64,000 nucleotides of DNA from positions 201,184,692 to 201,248,691 of the forward strand of contig NC_134710.1 of assembly GCF_043290135.1 (NCBI RefSeq). Direction: 5' to 3'. How positions within the stretch are numbered: the stretch's first letter is position 1; the number at the start of each line of letters is the position of its first letter. The stretch is from Rhipicephalus microplus. Taxonomy: Eukaryota > Arthropoda > Arachnida > Ixodida > Ixodidae. A model generated the notes under the pieces. It saw only the letters and a program-made list of their open reading frames with translations, searched no databases and was not told the origin of the DNA. Positions 1-12,326 of the stretch are shown here, in pieces. Both the position numbers and the translations under genes were made by a program.

Positions 1-2819
1 TTACCGCAGTGTAGCGCGAAAGCGCATGTTCCTGCAATAAGAACATGTTAATAGGAATAAAACAGTGATCATCTAATGGACCAGAGCCCATATATTGCAG
101 CTAATTTGTTAAGCCTATTCTGTGTAGCTCTGGGACACTTCGAAAGTGTCGCAGAACCCGCACTTTCGAATTTAAATGAAAAATTTTCACATTTGCCAAG
201 CCGCGTGAATGAAGTTTCCGTTCTAATTATTTCTTTAGAAACGCTGACGGCGTCGACGCATTTTTATAACGTCTTTTATCCTGGCTGAACCAGTTGTAGC
301 GGTCTCGTATATCGTGTCGCCTGTTTACAGCGATATTAATGCGTGAAGCTGAGGCGCCAAGGCTATTTTGCCCTCTCGTGCTTTGCAGAAATTCCAATTC
401 ATTCTCATCGGCGCGAGCCCCTTTTATATTTCGGATATGTGGGCTGAATTAGTTCCGGCGAACAAGAGCTGTACTGGGGCCATCTTCTCTGCGAATGCTG
501 TAAGTCACTTTATTGTGCAGTTCGGGGTGTCTGTTGCTTATTTTGGGTGGCGGTAAATACGGCCAGCGTTCATCTTCGTAACAGTCAAGAAGCCACGGCG
601 CGCTCGTAAAACGGTGAGGCTCCGTTTTCAGGGCGGCGCTGTGCATCTTTACATGAATTTGTTTTTATGGCGCCACGCGGTAACGCTTTCCGACCACCGC
701 TGCTCTTGCCATGGCGGATGTGTACAGCTTGGACACGTGTATCCATCTTGTCTGCTGTCCACGCACTCGCAAACACGCCGACGGTCGTTTTACTGCATGG
801 ATGCCATAGCATTACAGGGGAACTGCACTAACTTTGAGGGGGAGCGGGGGTGTCTAGCGGAAAATATGGACCGATTACGGAAACAGTGCAGTTACCTCGA
901 AATAGTGGTGTCAAATGCAACGTGTGGAAGTTCTAGAGTGAAGAGTTTCGGATGCGACTAACGTAACAGATGTTTTGAAATCATAGCGATTTTGGCACTA
1001 GATGAACACGCGCGCTATAGTGTTTGAGAGATTACATGTACATTGGGCTGCTTTGCATAAAATACAAATGTTCGATTCCACTGTCGGTTATTCATTTCCT
1101 TATACAAATTTCTAGCGGGCGTATTTCACCTATCTTGGGTATATTTAATTTAAAAAAAAAAAACTCAAGCGCTTTGAGAGAAAACGATTGAGTCACAGTG
1201 TGCTCATCAAATCGCGAGTTTATTGGAAATACGGGGTATAAAAAAGGTCACTTCGATATGCGAAGTGCGTAGCATTGCGCATGGTTCAAGCATGTAGATC
1301 CCCAAGCATCAGTCGCATGTTTAGAAACCTGGTATAGTGTAGCATTCCGTTCTAAGTTTTTTATAAACTGGGGAGGGGAAGGCCTTAATTACTTTGCGAT
1401 GTGGTCGCCATTGTTAATAATTAAGAAATTGTATTGTTCTTTAATCAAATCTACATTTTTGGCATCACTTATTGGATTCCGGAGCCACGAAATGCTCGTA
1501 CAGAAGGTCCAGACATGCATATGATTTTCTAATCTCGTGGTCTAATACTGATAGCGTAAATGGTCGGCTCACGCGAACTACTTTGGCTTGCGAACTTTGT
1601 GCGCAATTGGCCCGGTTCACTTGTTAGTTGGTTCGGATACACAGAGAGATTCGCAAGAAGAGGTGCCGTTTGATCGTTATGTAGAAAATTTTCGTTGGTT
1701 TTGCGGCCGGCAAGTGACAATGGACTGATTTAGTTGGACGTCCACAACAGCTCTATACGTGCGCAGCCTGCTATTGAAAATGGCTGACAGGTTGCGTCCG
1801 CAAGCAGCCGAGGACGTCGAACTAATTATGTCTAATAGTGAGTTTTAGTGTTCTGTACGTAGCGTCTGTAACAGCGTTGTGTACGCCACAGCGTCGCGTT
1901 TTGCATAAAGCGCATGCGCAGAAGCTCTGCCCATGCGCATTATGTCAAATGCACCTTTCTCTAGTACGCAACGCCATTACGGACGCTACGCTCACAGTAC
2001 TGAAACTCAGTAGTAGGGAGTGTTAGAATAGAGTACACAAAGCTTTGCGTTAGCGTTTGTCGCCGCTGCGCATGTGTCATACGCTATTCTCTTGCGGACA
2101 CCCGGTAAGTGACGGAAATAGCGCACGCACGTGGCGAACACTGTCTGTGAGTACCCTGTCCTAAAACTTCCTAATCACTTCTGCAAACACGGAACTTTGT
2201 GAAATCGGTCTTCTATCGGTCTTAGAGTGCTAAGTGCAAAAATGTTGGTTAGGAAAAGGTGAAATTACAGACCGCGCTGAGCTTGGCGAAAAAAAAAAGC
2301 ATGAATGAAAAAAAAAATGTATGCCTGCAGCATACGTGACTTTTTACAGACACCGAGCTTCGCACACTAAGTTACCGAATGTCCGTGAGTATAGCTTTGT
2401 ATAAGGTTGGACGAAGAGCGAACAACATTCATTATTCGGTTACGCCGGGGGAAGGTGCAATGATACGAATGAGGAGCAGACAGGATCAGGTTAGGCCCCT
2501 TGTTCACAAAAATTTATTGCGCTGGAATTTTTCGTAAGTGAAAGTTCTACCTAACCCGGTATACTGGACATATGTTAGCGAAGGCGTGTACGAGAAATAC
2601 CAAATAGCACTTGGAACGAGAAACTTTATGAATTCGGTCCTGGAAGAGAAATATACGTGTTGCTTTGCGTAACGTGCCACCAGACTACGTGTTGAATCGA
2701 GTTTATGCGAATACTTTCGCGTGGTTCTCAGTCTCCAGGGCGCAGGCGCTGAAGCAGCACGTTTCGCCACGCGGTTTCCTATTTCTGGAAACGTTCAACA
2801 ATGCATGGCCGATTATCAG
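1..2819. other. anonymous DNA, no gene recognised
   Basis: No ORF here shows a domain or family resemblance I can name, and no good exon with splice signals stands out. Short A and T tracts occur at 1150-1163 and 2288-2318. A pair of 13-base near-inverted motifs, GGGAACTGCACTA and CAGTGCAGTTACC, lies at about 819-831 and 883-895. Taken as ends they would bound a segment of about 77 bp, but this is too weak to call an element. Confidence 0.5.
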
Positions 2820-2957
2820 AATCTTAAGCCACTTTGTCGAGAAAAGGACGCGTGCGCGCGTTCGTACGAGCATTCTTGTCGAAACGCTGGCCGAGGTTCC
2901 CTTGTTCGTTCATCGCTTCAAGTATCCATATTCCCGTAAACCCTTCTTCTGCTAATT
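2820..2957 (+). repeat. possible Penelope-type terminal fragment
   Basis: The segment contains ATTCTTGTCGAAAC near 2872-2885, followed by CTGGC. The same 14-mer, followed by TTGGC, occurs near 62036-62049. In my memory a CGAAACGTTGG-type motif is common in the terminal repeats of Penelope-like elements. The shared 14-mer is seen directly. The assignment is inference and could be coincidence. Confidence 0.25.
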
Positions 2958-3683
2958 ATTGTTTGGGGATCTATTCTCATACACAATGCCAATCACTTAT
3001 TTTCGGGTATACAGTATCCTTCACTATATGTGTTTTTGGTGAAGTGCATTCAAGTGCTATATCTCATAATATTCAAATGCTATATCATAATATACTATGA
3101 GAAATAATATTCAAATGTTCCGACATTGAGCAGCACCCCCGCGGCTTGACGCAGTAAAAGTGGACCAGCATTCGTGCGACAAATTTTGGCTGCTTCATCG
3201 TGTGAATTGGGACGCCCAGGTTTGGATCGCATGGATAACCAAACTTGACCTACAAGCAAAGATGCACCGGCGGCCATTCAAACCTTTATGTGCATTATCG
3301 TCATGCATATTGGAATTTACACGGTATTTGCATGTGCTTCGTTGTGAGGCGAAACATATATTCATAAATAGATATCATTAACTGAGCGAACATTGTTATG
3401 TCATCGCCCCTAAACATCAAGCACGAACGCCCACAAAAAAAAAAACGAAATGAAACGAACGTTCTGCAGATTCGTACTTTGAAGAAGCGGCGGTAATGTC
3501 TTTGGTAATGATATGTCGACCATCGTGATTGGCTGAAATATTTTGCTACCAACATTTCAGCGTAAAACGTTGCTTTGAATAAGGACCCCGAGGACGTTGA
3601 GCATGCATAGGGCTAACCTCGCACTCGTGCGCGCAAATAAATGGTTGGGAGATGATGAGAGTGGCATATTCCAGTGCCCTGAC
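2958..3683. other. anonymous AT-rich DNA downstream of the coiled-coil exon
   Basis: This stretch should be intron of the minus-strand gene whose exon ends at 3753, because that exon stops at a splice donor. The only structure seen is a pair of direct repeats of ATATTCAAATG at about 3068-3118. No fibrinogen-like or other recognisable downstream exon is visible on the minus strand, so the next exon probably lies outside the window. Confidence 0.4.
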
Positions 3684-3752
3684 TCAAGTCACGCTAGCCG
3701 ACGGCCTAGTGATTTGAGCCAGCGCTCTGCATAAAGAAGGCTGAGTACCCAC

Positions 3753-4619
3753 CTGCTGTGCCAGCTGACGCTGCTGGACAGCCTGCCTCTGGAGCAGTGC
3801 CCGGAGTTCGGCCCTCTCTCCGGCAGCCTGCGCGGCGCCGGCCTCGCGCCGTTGTTGTGCCGCCCGAAGTGCCTGCAGCTGGTCTCGAAGGTCAGCCAGG
3901 TCTGCCCTGAGCCGCGCCGCCTCTCCTTCAAAGCCCCGGCTCAGGCCTAGGGCAACGGTCACATTGTCCTGCCGCGACAACTCGGCGAGTTCGGCCTTGA
4001 TCTGTTCGACGGTGCTGCGCAACCAGTCCACGGAGGCACGGTGCGCACGGTCGCGGGCTTCAGTCCTCGATAGTTCGTCGCGTTGTCCCGAGCGTAGGGC
4101 ATCTAACTGCAGCTGAAGCTTGTCCAAGTCGGCCCTGAGCAGCGCTTGTGCGTCGGCCGGTCGCTCTCGCGCCACCTCTTGCAGGTCGCTCCGCACGCGT
4201 TTCAGCTGGTTCTCCAGTTGGTCCAGAGATTGACGCTCTTGCTCCAGCACGCGCAGAGACCGCGCGAAGGCTCGCTGCTCTTCGTGCTGCCGCCGCGGCC
4301 GGCGACGCCTGGGAGGACGTGCTGTGGTTGCAGGCGCGGTGCTCATTGTCCATGGCGTAGTGGCTTCCAGCCGTTCTTCCAGCCGTCGCAACGCCGCGCG
4401 GTCCTGGTCGCGGCCGCGCTGCAAGGCTTGCAACTCTGCACGGAGTTCGCGCACCACGTGGCCCAGCGCAGCGTCATTATCCGAAAGGCCGGCGTCGCCG
4501 AGTTGCCACAGGCACATGACCAGCAGCAGCGCGAAGCTGCACCGTGTCATCACGATCGCGCACTGTCGCATCCGTACGACCCAAGGAGTGTCACAGGTCC
4601 TGGAAGCCGTGTCCAGCAC
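3753..4619 (-). CDS. first coding exon of a secreted coiled-coil protein
   Basis: An open frame of 289 codons runs from an ATG at 4619 to a consensus splice donor, CAG|GTGGGT, at 3753/3752. The exon ends exactly on a codon boundary, and the frame stays open only 22 codons beyond it. The N-terminus has alternative starts at residues 1, 17 and 24. A start at 24 gives a classic signal peptide: MTR, then the hydrophobic run SFALLLVMCLW, then a small-residue cleavage region near QLGDAG. Residues from about 46 to 289 are rich in L, R, E, Q and A with heptad-like spacing, split by a T/P/R-rich hinge at about 90-112. One NVT sequon lies near residue 219. Codon use is strongly GC-biased, unlike the flanks. 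This looks like the coiled-coil stalk of a multi-exon secreted protein. A fibrinogen-related protein such as Scabrous is one possibility, but no fibrinogen domain is visible here. The exon is convincing; the product name is inference. Confidence 0.7.
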
Positions 4620-5160
4620 CGACCGTCCCGTGCACGCGGTCAGCGCGCCCTCCGCCGCGCGCGTCGCCGAAGGCGCCCGCCGGGACTGCCCGGTTGTCGC
4701 TGTGAAGCGCGCGCCGAGGCACGCCGAGTCTGTGGTGATGTTATCCGAACGCGACGTCCTTGCCGACCTGATTCAGCCCGCTGCTGCGGCGATTCTGGCT
4801 TCAGCACCCCAGCCTCGCGGCATGTCTCTCCGTTGAGCGCTCCCTCCTCTTGGCTTCTCTTTCCCTTGCTGCTTCCTTCTCTCTCGCAGCCCTCGCTCGT
4901 TCGATTTCTTTCGGATCGAGCGCTTTCGTTCGCTCTGCGCGGCCTGCCTCTTGTTCCAGTCCTTTTTTGCAGCCGCCGTTCGTTTCCTCTCTGCTTCCTC
5001 CCTTTCTTGTATTCGTGGTTGTGGGTCCGTCTTTCTTCCCTTCCCATTGGCGTCGAGATCTGCACCTGGTGGCCGCCAACTTCGTTTTGTGTGCTCTTTT
5101 ATTCGTCACATCCCATGCTTTCCGGCTCGGATTTTAAGGTTCACAATGTCCACGCTTTGT
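4620..5160 (-). promoter_or_regulatory. GC-rich 5' UTR/promoter block of the coiled-coil gene
   Basis: Directly upstream of the minus-strand exon lies about 540 bp of GC-rich, strand-asymmetric DNA. The plus strand is pyrimidine-rich, so the gene strand is purine-rich. Several overlapping ORFs in it consist of R, S, E, K and G and look like by-products of composition. No clear TATA box is seen. A 5' UTR with CpG-type promoter is the simplest reading. The block ends at an (AT)n array. Confidence 0.35.
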
Positions 5161-5175
5161 ACGTTCCCATCCGCT

Positions 5176-5178
<3 letters not shown>

Positions 5179-5251
<73 letters not shown>
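5179..5251. repeat. (AT)n microsatellite
   Basis: An uninterrupted AT dinucleotide run of about 73 bp. Confidence 0.98.
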
Positions 5252-5253
<2 letters not shown>

Positions 5254-5549
5254 GACTTTGGCATAGTAGACAACATTCAAATAGAGAATTAATACTAAGG
5301 AATTCATAGAGTAAATAGTGTAATTTAATTCGGGCTGTAAATTATGTAACAAGGAAATAAATTAATGCAAACGCGTGAGTTCCCATCTTTCTTGCGGCAG
5401 GTTGTTCTTTCGTCTACTTAGAATTATCCGTAGAGGACGCAGAGAGAATTAACGTGTAGCAACTGTTGTACCCCCCCGGGCCTGTGGTGGCTCCTGGTTT
5501 GTCACCGGTACTATTTGCATCCGTGTTTCGAAGGCTGAAATGAAATAAT
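5252..5549. other. anonymous DNA
   Basis: AT-rich to about 5400, then mixed composition. Nothing recognisable is seen. The part after about 5470 may be a badly decayed 5' portion of the SINE that follows. Confidence 0.4.
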
Positions 5550-5657
5550 GGTTCTGCGCCGTGGTATCTATTAAGGAACCCCACATGCTCAAAATTAAGC
5601 CACATCTCTCTGGTACGGCGCCTCACATGACCCATGTATTGTGGTTTAGTGGTGCTA
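5550..5657 (+). mobile_element. old, degenerate tick SINE (3' half)
   Basis: The segment keeps the order of SINE core motifs in diverged form: TTAAGGAACCCCACATG for TTAAAGAACCCCAGGTG, then TACGGCGCCTCACATGA, then TGTATTGTGGTTT. It leads straight into a (CAAT)n run, as expected for the SINE tail. No Pol III boxes are recognisable. Confidence 0.55.
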
Positions 5658-5705
5658 CAATCAATCAATCAATCAGTCATTCAATCAATCAATCAATCAA
5701 TCAAT
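5658..5705. repeat. (CAAT)n tetranucleotide run
   Basis: About a dozen CAAT units with a few substitutions, placed at the 3' end of the degenerate SINE. It is probably an expanded SINE tail. Confidence 0.9.
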
Positions 5706-8629
5706 GTGTGGGCTACATTTATTTATACGGGTATTTTAATGGTTATGACTTCCTCCTGGTTGTATTTTGTGAATAGTAAGGCTCGAAGGGTTGCCTACAC
5801 CCACACAGTGGAAGTGCCGTCGTATTTGGCTTCCCGTGCCATTGGCGTTCTTAAGGCCGCGATTTCCGCGAGGCGGCACAATCCGGAGATTTCACGCGTG
5901 TGTTGCTATTCGGCTTTTTCTTCCCATCTTGCAAGGCTTTGTCGTACATTGAGGAAAAGGAACTACCTCTGTGGGCGGATTATTTCATTGTGCGCTTGTT
6001 GGATTCTTCCACTCAACTAACGAAAAATGAAAGAGGATGAAATAGCCTGAGGAATGTGTGTTATGATTTTATGTTTCTTGTTTATTTAATATGCTGGACG
6101 TTTTGGTAGTCCTTGTTTCTTTTTGTCGGCCTCCGATTTTGTTGAAGTCAGTTGACTAGCTTGTTGTTTCGTTGTCGCTTTCTTTCTTTTTTTCCCCTTT
6201 TTTTAGGGATAACCCTCGTTGGTAGAGCATTTGCCCAATTGATAAAAAAGCAAGAACAGAGAGAATCTGTGTGATATTTCTTCTTAAGGTGAATTTTGGG
6301 TGGTCTTTTCTTATTTATTGCCGCACGCCGTTGATCTGTTCCAAATCCCAGCGTGCGCGCAGGGCAGGATGAAGACCTTCGTGATTCGGGACGTCTATAT
6401 AGTATTGACAGAGGAAAACAACAAGCCCTTTGATACCGGATGGCAGTAGTTGAGCTGGTGATGCGATCTCCGCCATGGCTTTGCAATATCGGAGTAGTAG
6501 AGACACGATGTGTTTGGTCGTCCCTCGAGGCTGTATACTTTCAAGCGTTTTTTTGTCTTCCGTTCATTTCAGCCTCCGTGACTGGCTTGCACTTATCCTT
6601 ACCGTTGGCATCGTCGGAATTGGGCACTGGGCTATATACATGGATGATAAGAAAGTAAGCCTCCTTTGAGACATATAGCCTCTGTGATGGCTATAAATCT
6701 ATATATAGTCTATGGCTTAATAGATTTAACTCTGTATATTGCTGGTCTCCTTGAGGAAGCTATATAGTTAACTCTATCGTTGTTCATAGAGTTCAGTGGA
6801 ATGTCTCCTGGTGATTTCTCAACTTCTTCATTCATTTGATGGCATGGTGGGGATTGGTGGACGGGCTGGCGGCGCACGATGTCCTGGTGTGGCCTTGCCA
6901 GCGGCCCACTCGCATCACTGTGGCCTTTCATTGCGTTGGAGAGGGGCATTCAAAAGCGAAGCTTTCTTTGCTAACGTCTGCTGTCCTCGTTGACCGTGCC
7001 GCGACCACGATATTAATTGATGAAATGAATAAGCGAAACGCGGGAGATGAAGTTATGCTGCTTCAAAGCGTCGAAGTGGCATATTGAATGCTGTAAAAGC
7101 ATTCTTCTTCGGTACTGTTTGTTGGCGATCACGGGAAGCTGTATGCAAGAGGATTGGATCCTTACTTAACAATCCTCGTGACCGGGGACTTTGCTATCTC
7201 TGGGATCGCACCATGTATATACTTTTCATTGTGAAATCTCCGTGAGCGGCTATATTTAGCACGAAATCAAGTCAGCAGGCGTTTTAAACGCCACAGAAGA
7301 AAGCTTAAGAACTGCACTTTTGTAAAGGAGTTATATGCACCTAAAGCCATATATCCGTTGTAGGGGCTATATTGAGGTTCTTTTTATTTCTACAGTGGTT
7401 ACTTCCGTAGAAAATGCAAGGGAGGTTAACGAATGCAAGTTTCGGGTTCCCCTTGTCTGGGGATGGTGAAATACCCGACTGTAAAGAGGACAAAGATGGA
7501 GAAGGAGGAAAGCACAAGAAGGAAATACGCCCAAATCAGACGCGTTAAAAAAGCGGGCCGGTGGATCGAACGCTTGCAAAGCCGTCTGATGTGGTGCCGT
7601 ACAGAATTCTTCCAACAGAAACAGGGCTTCCAACTTGTTGAGTATACGATGGAAAGAGAATGTTCCAGTGCACTGTACTGTGGTCTCTGGCTTAGGACAT
7701 GCCGTATTTTGTTTCTTCGTCGCCGAAATTTACGTGACTGCAGTGTAGGTCAACCTTTTAAGGAATGCTGTATGTATACAGGCACATGTCGATGCGACGC
7801 CCAGCCATAGGCAACACAAGAGGGTCGCATTTTGAAGTGCTATAGAAATTCGCCGTAGAAGAAAGCCTACAGGACTATCTATTAATGATTCATCGTATAT
7901 AAGTGTGTAGAAGAGGAAGCAGCAGCCGAGAAAATTTGATGAAAATAACAAGATGCAATAATTATCAATCCACGTGAGGGGCTCCAATTCACAAAATCAG
8001 ACTCACGTGCTTCACCACGAGAACTTCGTGGCATCACAATATTTACGTGCTGAGGTCCGGTGTAAGCAATGTCTTGCGCTTCTCTGCCGTCTCGAATGAT
8101 AGCCATCTTAGATGACAGCTTTCTTGAATGAGCGCTTCCGTCACCGATCAAAGTTATCTACGTCTCGATGTGCGCCTTATGTAACTCGTATAAAAATATT
8201 GCTTTCAGACACACTTTTCTTTCTCTGGGTTAAAGCGTCACTTCTTGTCAGCATAGGAAGTGGCACGCTAGTGGGGAATGCCGGGTCTTCTCATCTTACA
8301 TGATTTTTTCTCTTTTGATCGAGCGGTGCTATAAAAGTATAATTATAACATGCGAAATGTTCCGCTTTTTAGCTTTGACTCGGCTGCAGTCATATAGTTC
8401 AATTTATTTGCGTTAAAAGAGGAAATGTGACCGCCTATTATCTTTAAAGTACTTGGAACTTCTTGAATACATACACACTGTTAGCTTTGTGCTAGTACTT
8501 TGCCGCGGGGTCTGAAGAAAAAGAAACCCGAGCCCGAATACATAATACATTTTATTGCGATGTCAGTTATATGGGCATTATGGGCAAGTTTTTGCCATCG
8601 CTGTCACGTACCGTGCATGTATTCGTATG
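5706..8629. other. anonymous DNA without a recognised gene
   Basis: Several ORFs of 60-128 codons occur, including a basic one of 125 codons at 7433-7810 and one of 83 codons at 6836-7087. None shows a family signature, signal peptide or convincing splice context. The segment around 6945-7200, which includes the palindromic AAAGCGAAGCTTTCTTT, resembles an interspersed tick repeat I half-remember, but no second copy exists in this window. Confidence 0.4.
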
Positions 8630-9010
8630 TGTATATTGTCACGTAAGAGTGAGGGTAGCCCGAAGACAGGAGACCGGGAGGCTCGTAGAAATAGAAGGAG
8701 ATCCGTTTATTTGGCGGACTTGCGCCCACTAAAGGAAAGCAGACACATCGGCTTAGCGGGTGGCGAACAGCGTGTTCGATGGCCGACGGGGAACAGAATG
8801 TCCGACTGGATTGCAAGGCGCGTTCACCATCCGAGATACAGTCGCCGAAGCATCTGGCGCTACCTTGTTATCAATGAATGGTCGACGTGCGGGCCACGAT
8901 CTTCGCAGATGAATCGCGGTGCATCCTGGACCACGATAAGGCCGCGTGCCGGTGGTATCGGCATGCGCAACACTATCCGCAATACGCTTCGAGGCAATAT
9001 AATAAAAGGC
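8630..9010 (-). mobile_element. probable LTR-type repeat, minus strand
   Basis: The segment opens with TATTGTCACGTAAGAG and contains CGTTTATTTGGCGGACTTG. Read on the minus strand, the latter provides an AATAAA-type polyadenylation signal. The arrangement fits the end of a gypsy-type LTR as I remember it from tick genomes. A frame of 183 codons over it on the plus strand has no recognisable domain. No second LTR or internal coding region is visible nearby, so it would be a solo or partial LTR. Confidence 0.4.
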
Positions 9011-9039
9011 ACAAATAAATATAATTCAGATGAAAAAAA

Positions 9040-9485
9040 AATGGCCCCGTATCTGCATGTTTCACTGCAAATGTCGTCGAAAGACGATAGTCTTGCGTCT
9101 GGATAGAGTGAACAAAACGTTTATTTGATATTTTGCGCGAGAAAATCGGTTAATTTTATTGTGGAGACACTGCGTTAGAGTCTCTCGATCCGTGCAGCAA
9201 AGGCGAGCGAGCGCATCAAGACACGTTAGACACGATCGCTACCTGGCAGTTATCTTCGAAAACGAAGGAAGGCGTGCGCGCCTGTCTCGGAGGCGATAAG
9301 GTGTAGAAAGCAAAGTGACTGGCAGGTGCCACCACCGTGTCGTCTTAGCAAGCGTTGGAAACACTTGCTTTTTCGATCATCGCGTTGCATTGTCAGCGCA
9401 GCGTGATAAGCGCTACGGTACTTGGAATTACTTATGTATGCCCTCTCTAGTATAAAGACACACATACAAAATATTGACATGTTGT
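9040..9485. repeat. probable interspersed repeat
   Basis: Phrases such as ATGGCCCCGTATCTGCATG, followed by AACAAAACGTTTATTTG, look to me like a recurring tick repeat with a reverse-oriented polyA signal. No second copy is in the window, so this rests on memory alone. It may be part of the same element as the LTR-like segment just upstream. Confidence 0.3.
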
Positions 9486-10589
9486 TATGCTGCCTCAGAT
9501 ATGCTTGATAAATAACTTTTTAATTGACAATTTTGCACAAGTAGGAACGCTAAAATTTGAGCAATATTGGTGGGCGCTGCGGATGGGGTTGGCCGCTTGG
9601 GGTATCGTTACGGCGGACAAACAGACAAATTTACAGACAGACCAAAGCGTTTGCGTCGAAGTATCCAAAGAAATACTATCGTATCGTATTTAAAAGTTTT
9701 TGTAAGCGCGTGACCGGAGATTAGAACCTGCGAGCCTTCGCTCCGCAGCGCGCTGCTTTAGAAAATTACGTCATGCGCCGTTCTTACTCTGACGTGAAAT
9801 CGTTTTGACGTGAAGTCTGACGTGAAATAGTTTTGAATTAAAGCCACTGGCAATAGTTATACGATGGTGTAGAGCATTTACGATACAATTTAAGCATTAC
9901 CAGACGCAAAGCTAGAAATTACTCTAAAAAACTCGCAAACAAAACTTTCGCTGTCGTTGGTTTTTTAAGCAGCGAGCAACAGTTTGCCGATAAGGAAGCA
10001 AGCACAAGAGAACACGTGCTAAATGCACTGACTACGGCGAGTGTGGAGCCATAATAACGCTCTGTACAGCCAACGCAATTGTGCGCCGCCTTCCATGGTT
10101 GCATTCTGTCGCGCATGCGACCGACGCGGCACCCGTGGCCATCCTGGCCGTTTTCCACGTAAAAGCCCACCGCCGTAAGCATTGTGCAACCGCAGTAACC
10201 TTGTGCACGGTAAAGTGACACTCGAACGTGGTTGCTCTAAAGTCGAAGGGGCGAGCACAGCAAGCGATGCAGAAAAGTTGTTTTAAAAGCTGTACACATA
10301 TTGAACACAAAACTGCATATGTGCACATGACGTCGTCAGCACAAATGTTTCGTTCGTTGTACCACACATGGAACATTGCACAACCTTCAATGACCTGCAA
10401 GGAGTTGTTCGTCGTTGTTCCGTTTTGTCATGTTGCCCGAACGCGATTTCGCTGCGCACTTCAATTACTTCATCCGCCGCACGACACATGAATATGCGCG
10501 CTTGTTCTATGCACTATGAGGCCCCGCGGCCAACAGCAGGTTTCGTAAACGTTGCTACTAGTACAATAACCACTATATAGGAGAGCACT
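9486..10589. other. anonymous DNA
   Basis: Overlapping ORFs of up to 122 codons occur on both strands between 9919 and 10580. They overlap on opposite strands and have no signature I recognise. No repeat is identified. Confidence 0.4.
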
Positions 10590-11060
10590 GCGTAGCCAAC
10601 AACGCGGCAAAAAGCACGGATATTCTCCGCCGCGCGTCAGGACGAGACCTGGGGAGGCGCACGCACCGCCACCATGCCGCCGCCGCTCCCTGGTAGACCA
10701 ACTACACTGCACAAAACGTAACCATAGCAACACCGCCATTGTACCCAGTAGATATGGTTGCCATGACGTCATTCCCTCCACACTTTTCCCGCAGCGCGCG
10801 CCGGCTGTGTATGCCCTTTCCTCTAAATGTTTCCTCCTTGGTTGGAACGCACAAGACGCCATACGTGGCAAAATTAAAATTATGCGAAACGTGGGTCATG
10901 CTGTACGTTGGCTGCTTTGCGCTTGCGTCGTATCGCTGGCGACCGATGCTATTGGCCTGGTGTGCGGCTGATGTCGGCGCTGTGAACCGCGCTTGCATGA
11001 CGTCAGTTCGAGGATTCGCGCGCTTCATAAGCAGTTCAGTAGGTTATCTTGTGTGTGGTG
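10590..11060. promoter_or_regulatory. promoter-like block: RFX X-box, two CREs, CCAAT box
   Basis: This GC-rich block contains GTAACCATAGCAAC at 10718-10731, a perfect match to the RFX X-box pattern GTNRCC-N2-RGYAAC. It also has two full palindromic CRE sites, TGACGTCA, at 10764-10771 and 10998-11005, and an inverted CCAAT box (ATTGG) at 10951-10955. TCAGT initiator-like motifs lie at about 11002-11007 and 11036-11040. Clustered sites of this kind suggest a core promoter or enhancer. No exon is recognised on either side, so the target gene is unknown and direction is open. Confidence 0.4.
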
Positions 11061-11092
11061 ACTACCGATGCGGTGCTAATAACCATGGGTGT

Positions 11093-11476
<384 letters not shown>

Positions 11477-11767
11477 CAAGTAGAACCTGCTGTCGCCATT
11501 TAGTGCACAATTACTGAAGGTTGTCACATAATCTTTCTGGTCCTGTGCGCGGCGTATATAATCAGCGACAGCTATTTGTTATATTTTGATACACAAACGA
11601 TGGCCCTGTGCAGCGTTGATAGGAACTACTTCGTGATGTCTGTTTCAGTGAACAGACATTACTGAGACAAACTGCTATCATTCGCATCGCCCAGGGGGTG
11701 AAATAAGGCGGAACTCGGGCCCTCCCCAAGTCACACCATGCAGCACCTACTCCTTAAGCCTCCTCTT

Positions 11768-12311
11768 ACTGCAATATTTATTTATTTATTTACTTCTTTA
11801 TCTATTTTTTTATATATTTATTGTACCCTCAAGGCTTTACATCATTATAGAGGGGAGGGGCAATAACAACTACAAAATACAAGATAACATTCCGACTGAG
11901 CCATCCGAAATACAATCATTATAAAAAATCAATAAAATAAAAAATACTATAAGGTATATTTGACAGAAAAGCGCAGTATATATATGAGAAACCAGAAACA
12001 AAAAATGAGGTTGTAGTATTACGTAAGCATATAGCGAATTCAAAGTGACGTATTTTATACATGGCGGAATGTTTCACGCTAATACTGACGTGTAATGCAG
12101 ACAGGTGATTCCAGTCGCGGCACATTTTCAGAAGAACGGAGTACATCAACGTATTGCTACGAGGAATGTGTACTTTGAAGTTGTTATCTAAACGAGATCA
12201 TATGAAGGGGGCTGGCTGTATTCAACGTGATTTTAAAACGTTATCCTGATAAAATATTTTATCATTGCGGTTCTCTAAAGTGGAATGCTGGGACAGTTGG
12301 TAAAACATATT
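11768..12311 (-). mobile_element. possible 3' end of a non-LTR element (minus strand)
   Basis: The segment begins with TTTATTTATTTATTTA-like sequence, then GTACCCTCAAGGC and AGAGGGGAGGGGCAA. I associate this with the reverse-oriented 3' end of a tick LINE with a (TAAA)n tail. No coding remnant is visible. The full-length Ruka SINE downstream is inserted at its far edge. Confidence 0.35.
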
Positions 12312-12326
12312 CTGGAAACGTATGAG

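Noticed and set aside
819..895. Tiny TIR element with GGGAACTGCACTA-like ends
   Set aside because: Only 13 imperfect bases match, no target-site duplication is seen and no second copy exists.
4146..5252. 368-codon plus-strand ORF
   Set aside because: It is antisense to the well-supported coiled-coil exon and then runs through the GC-rich upstream block into the AT array.
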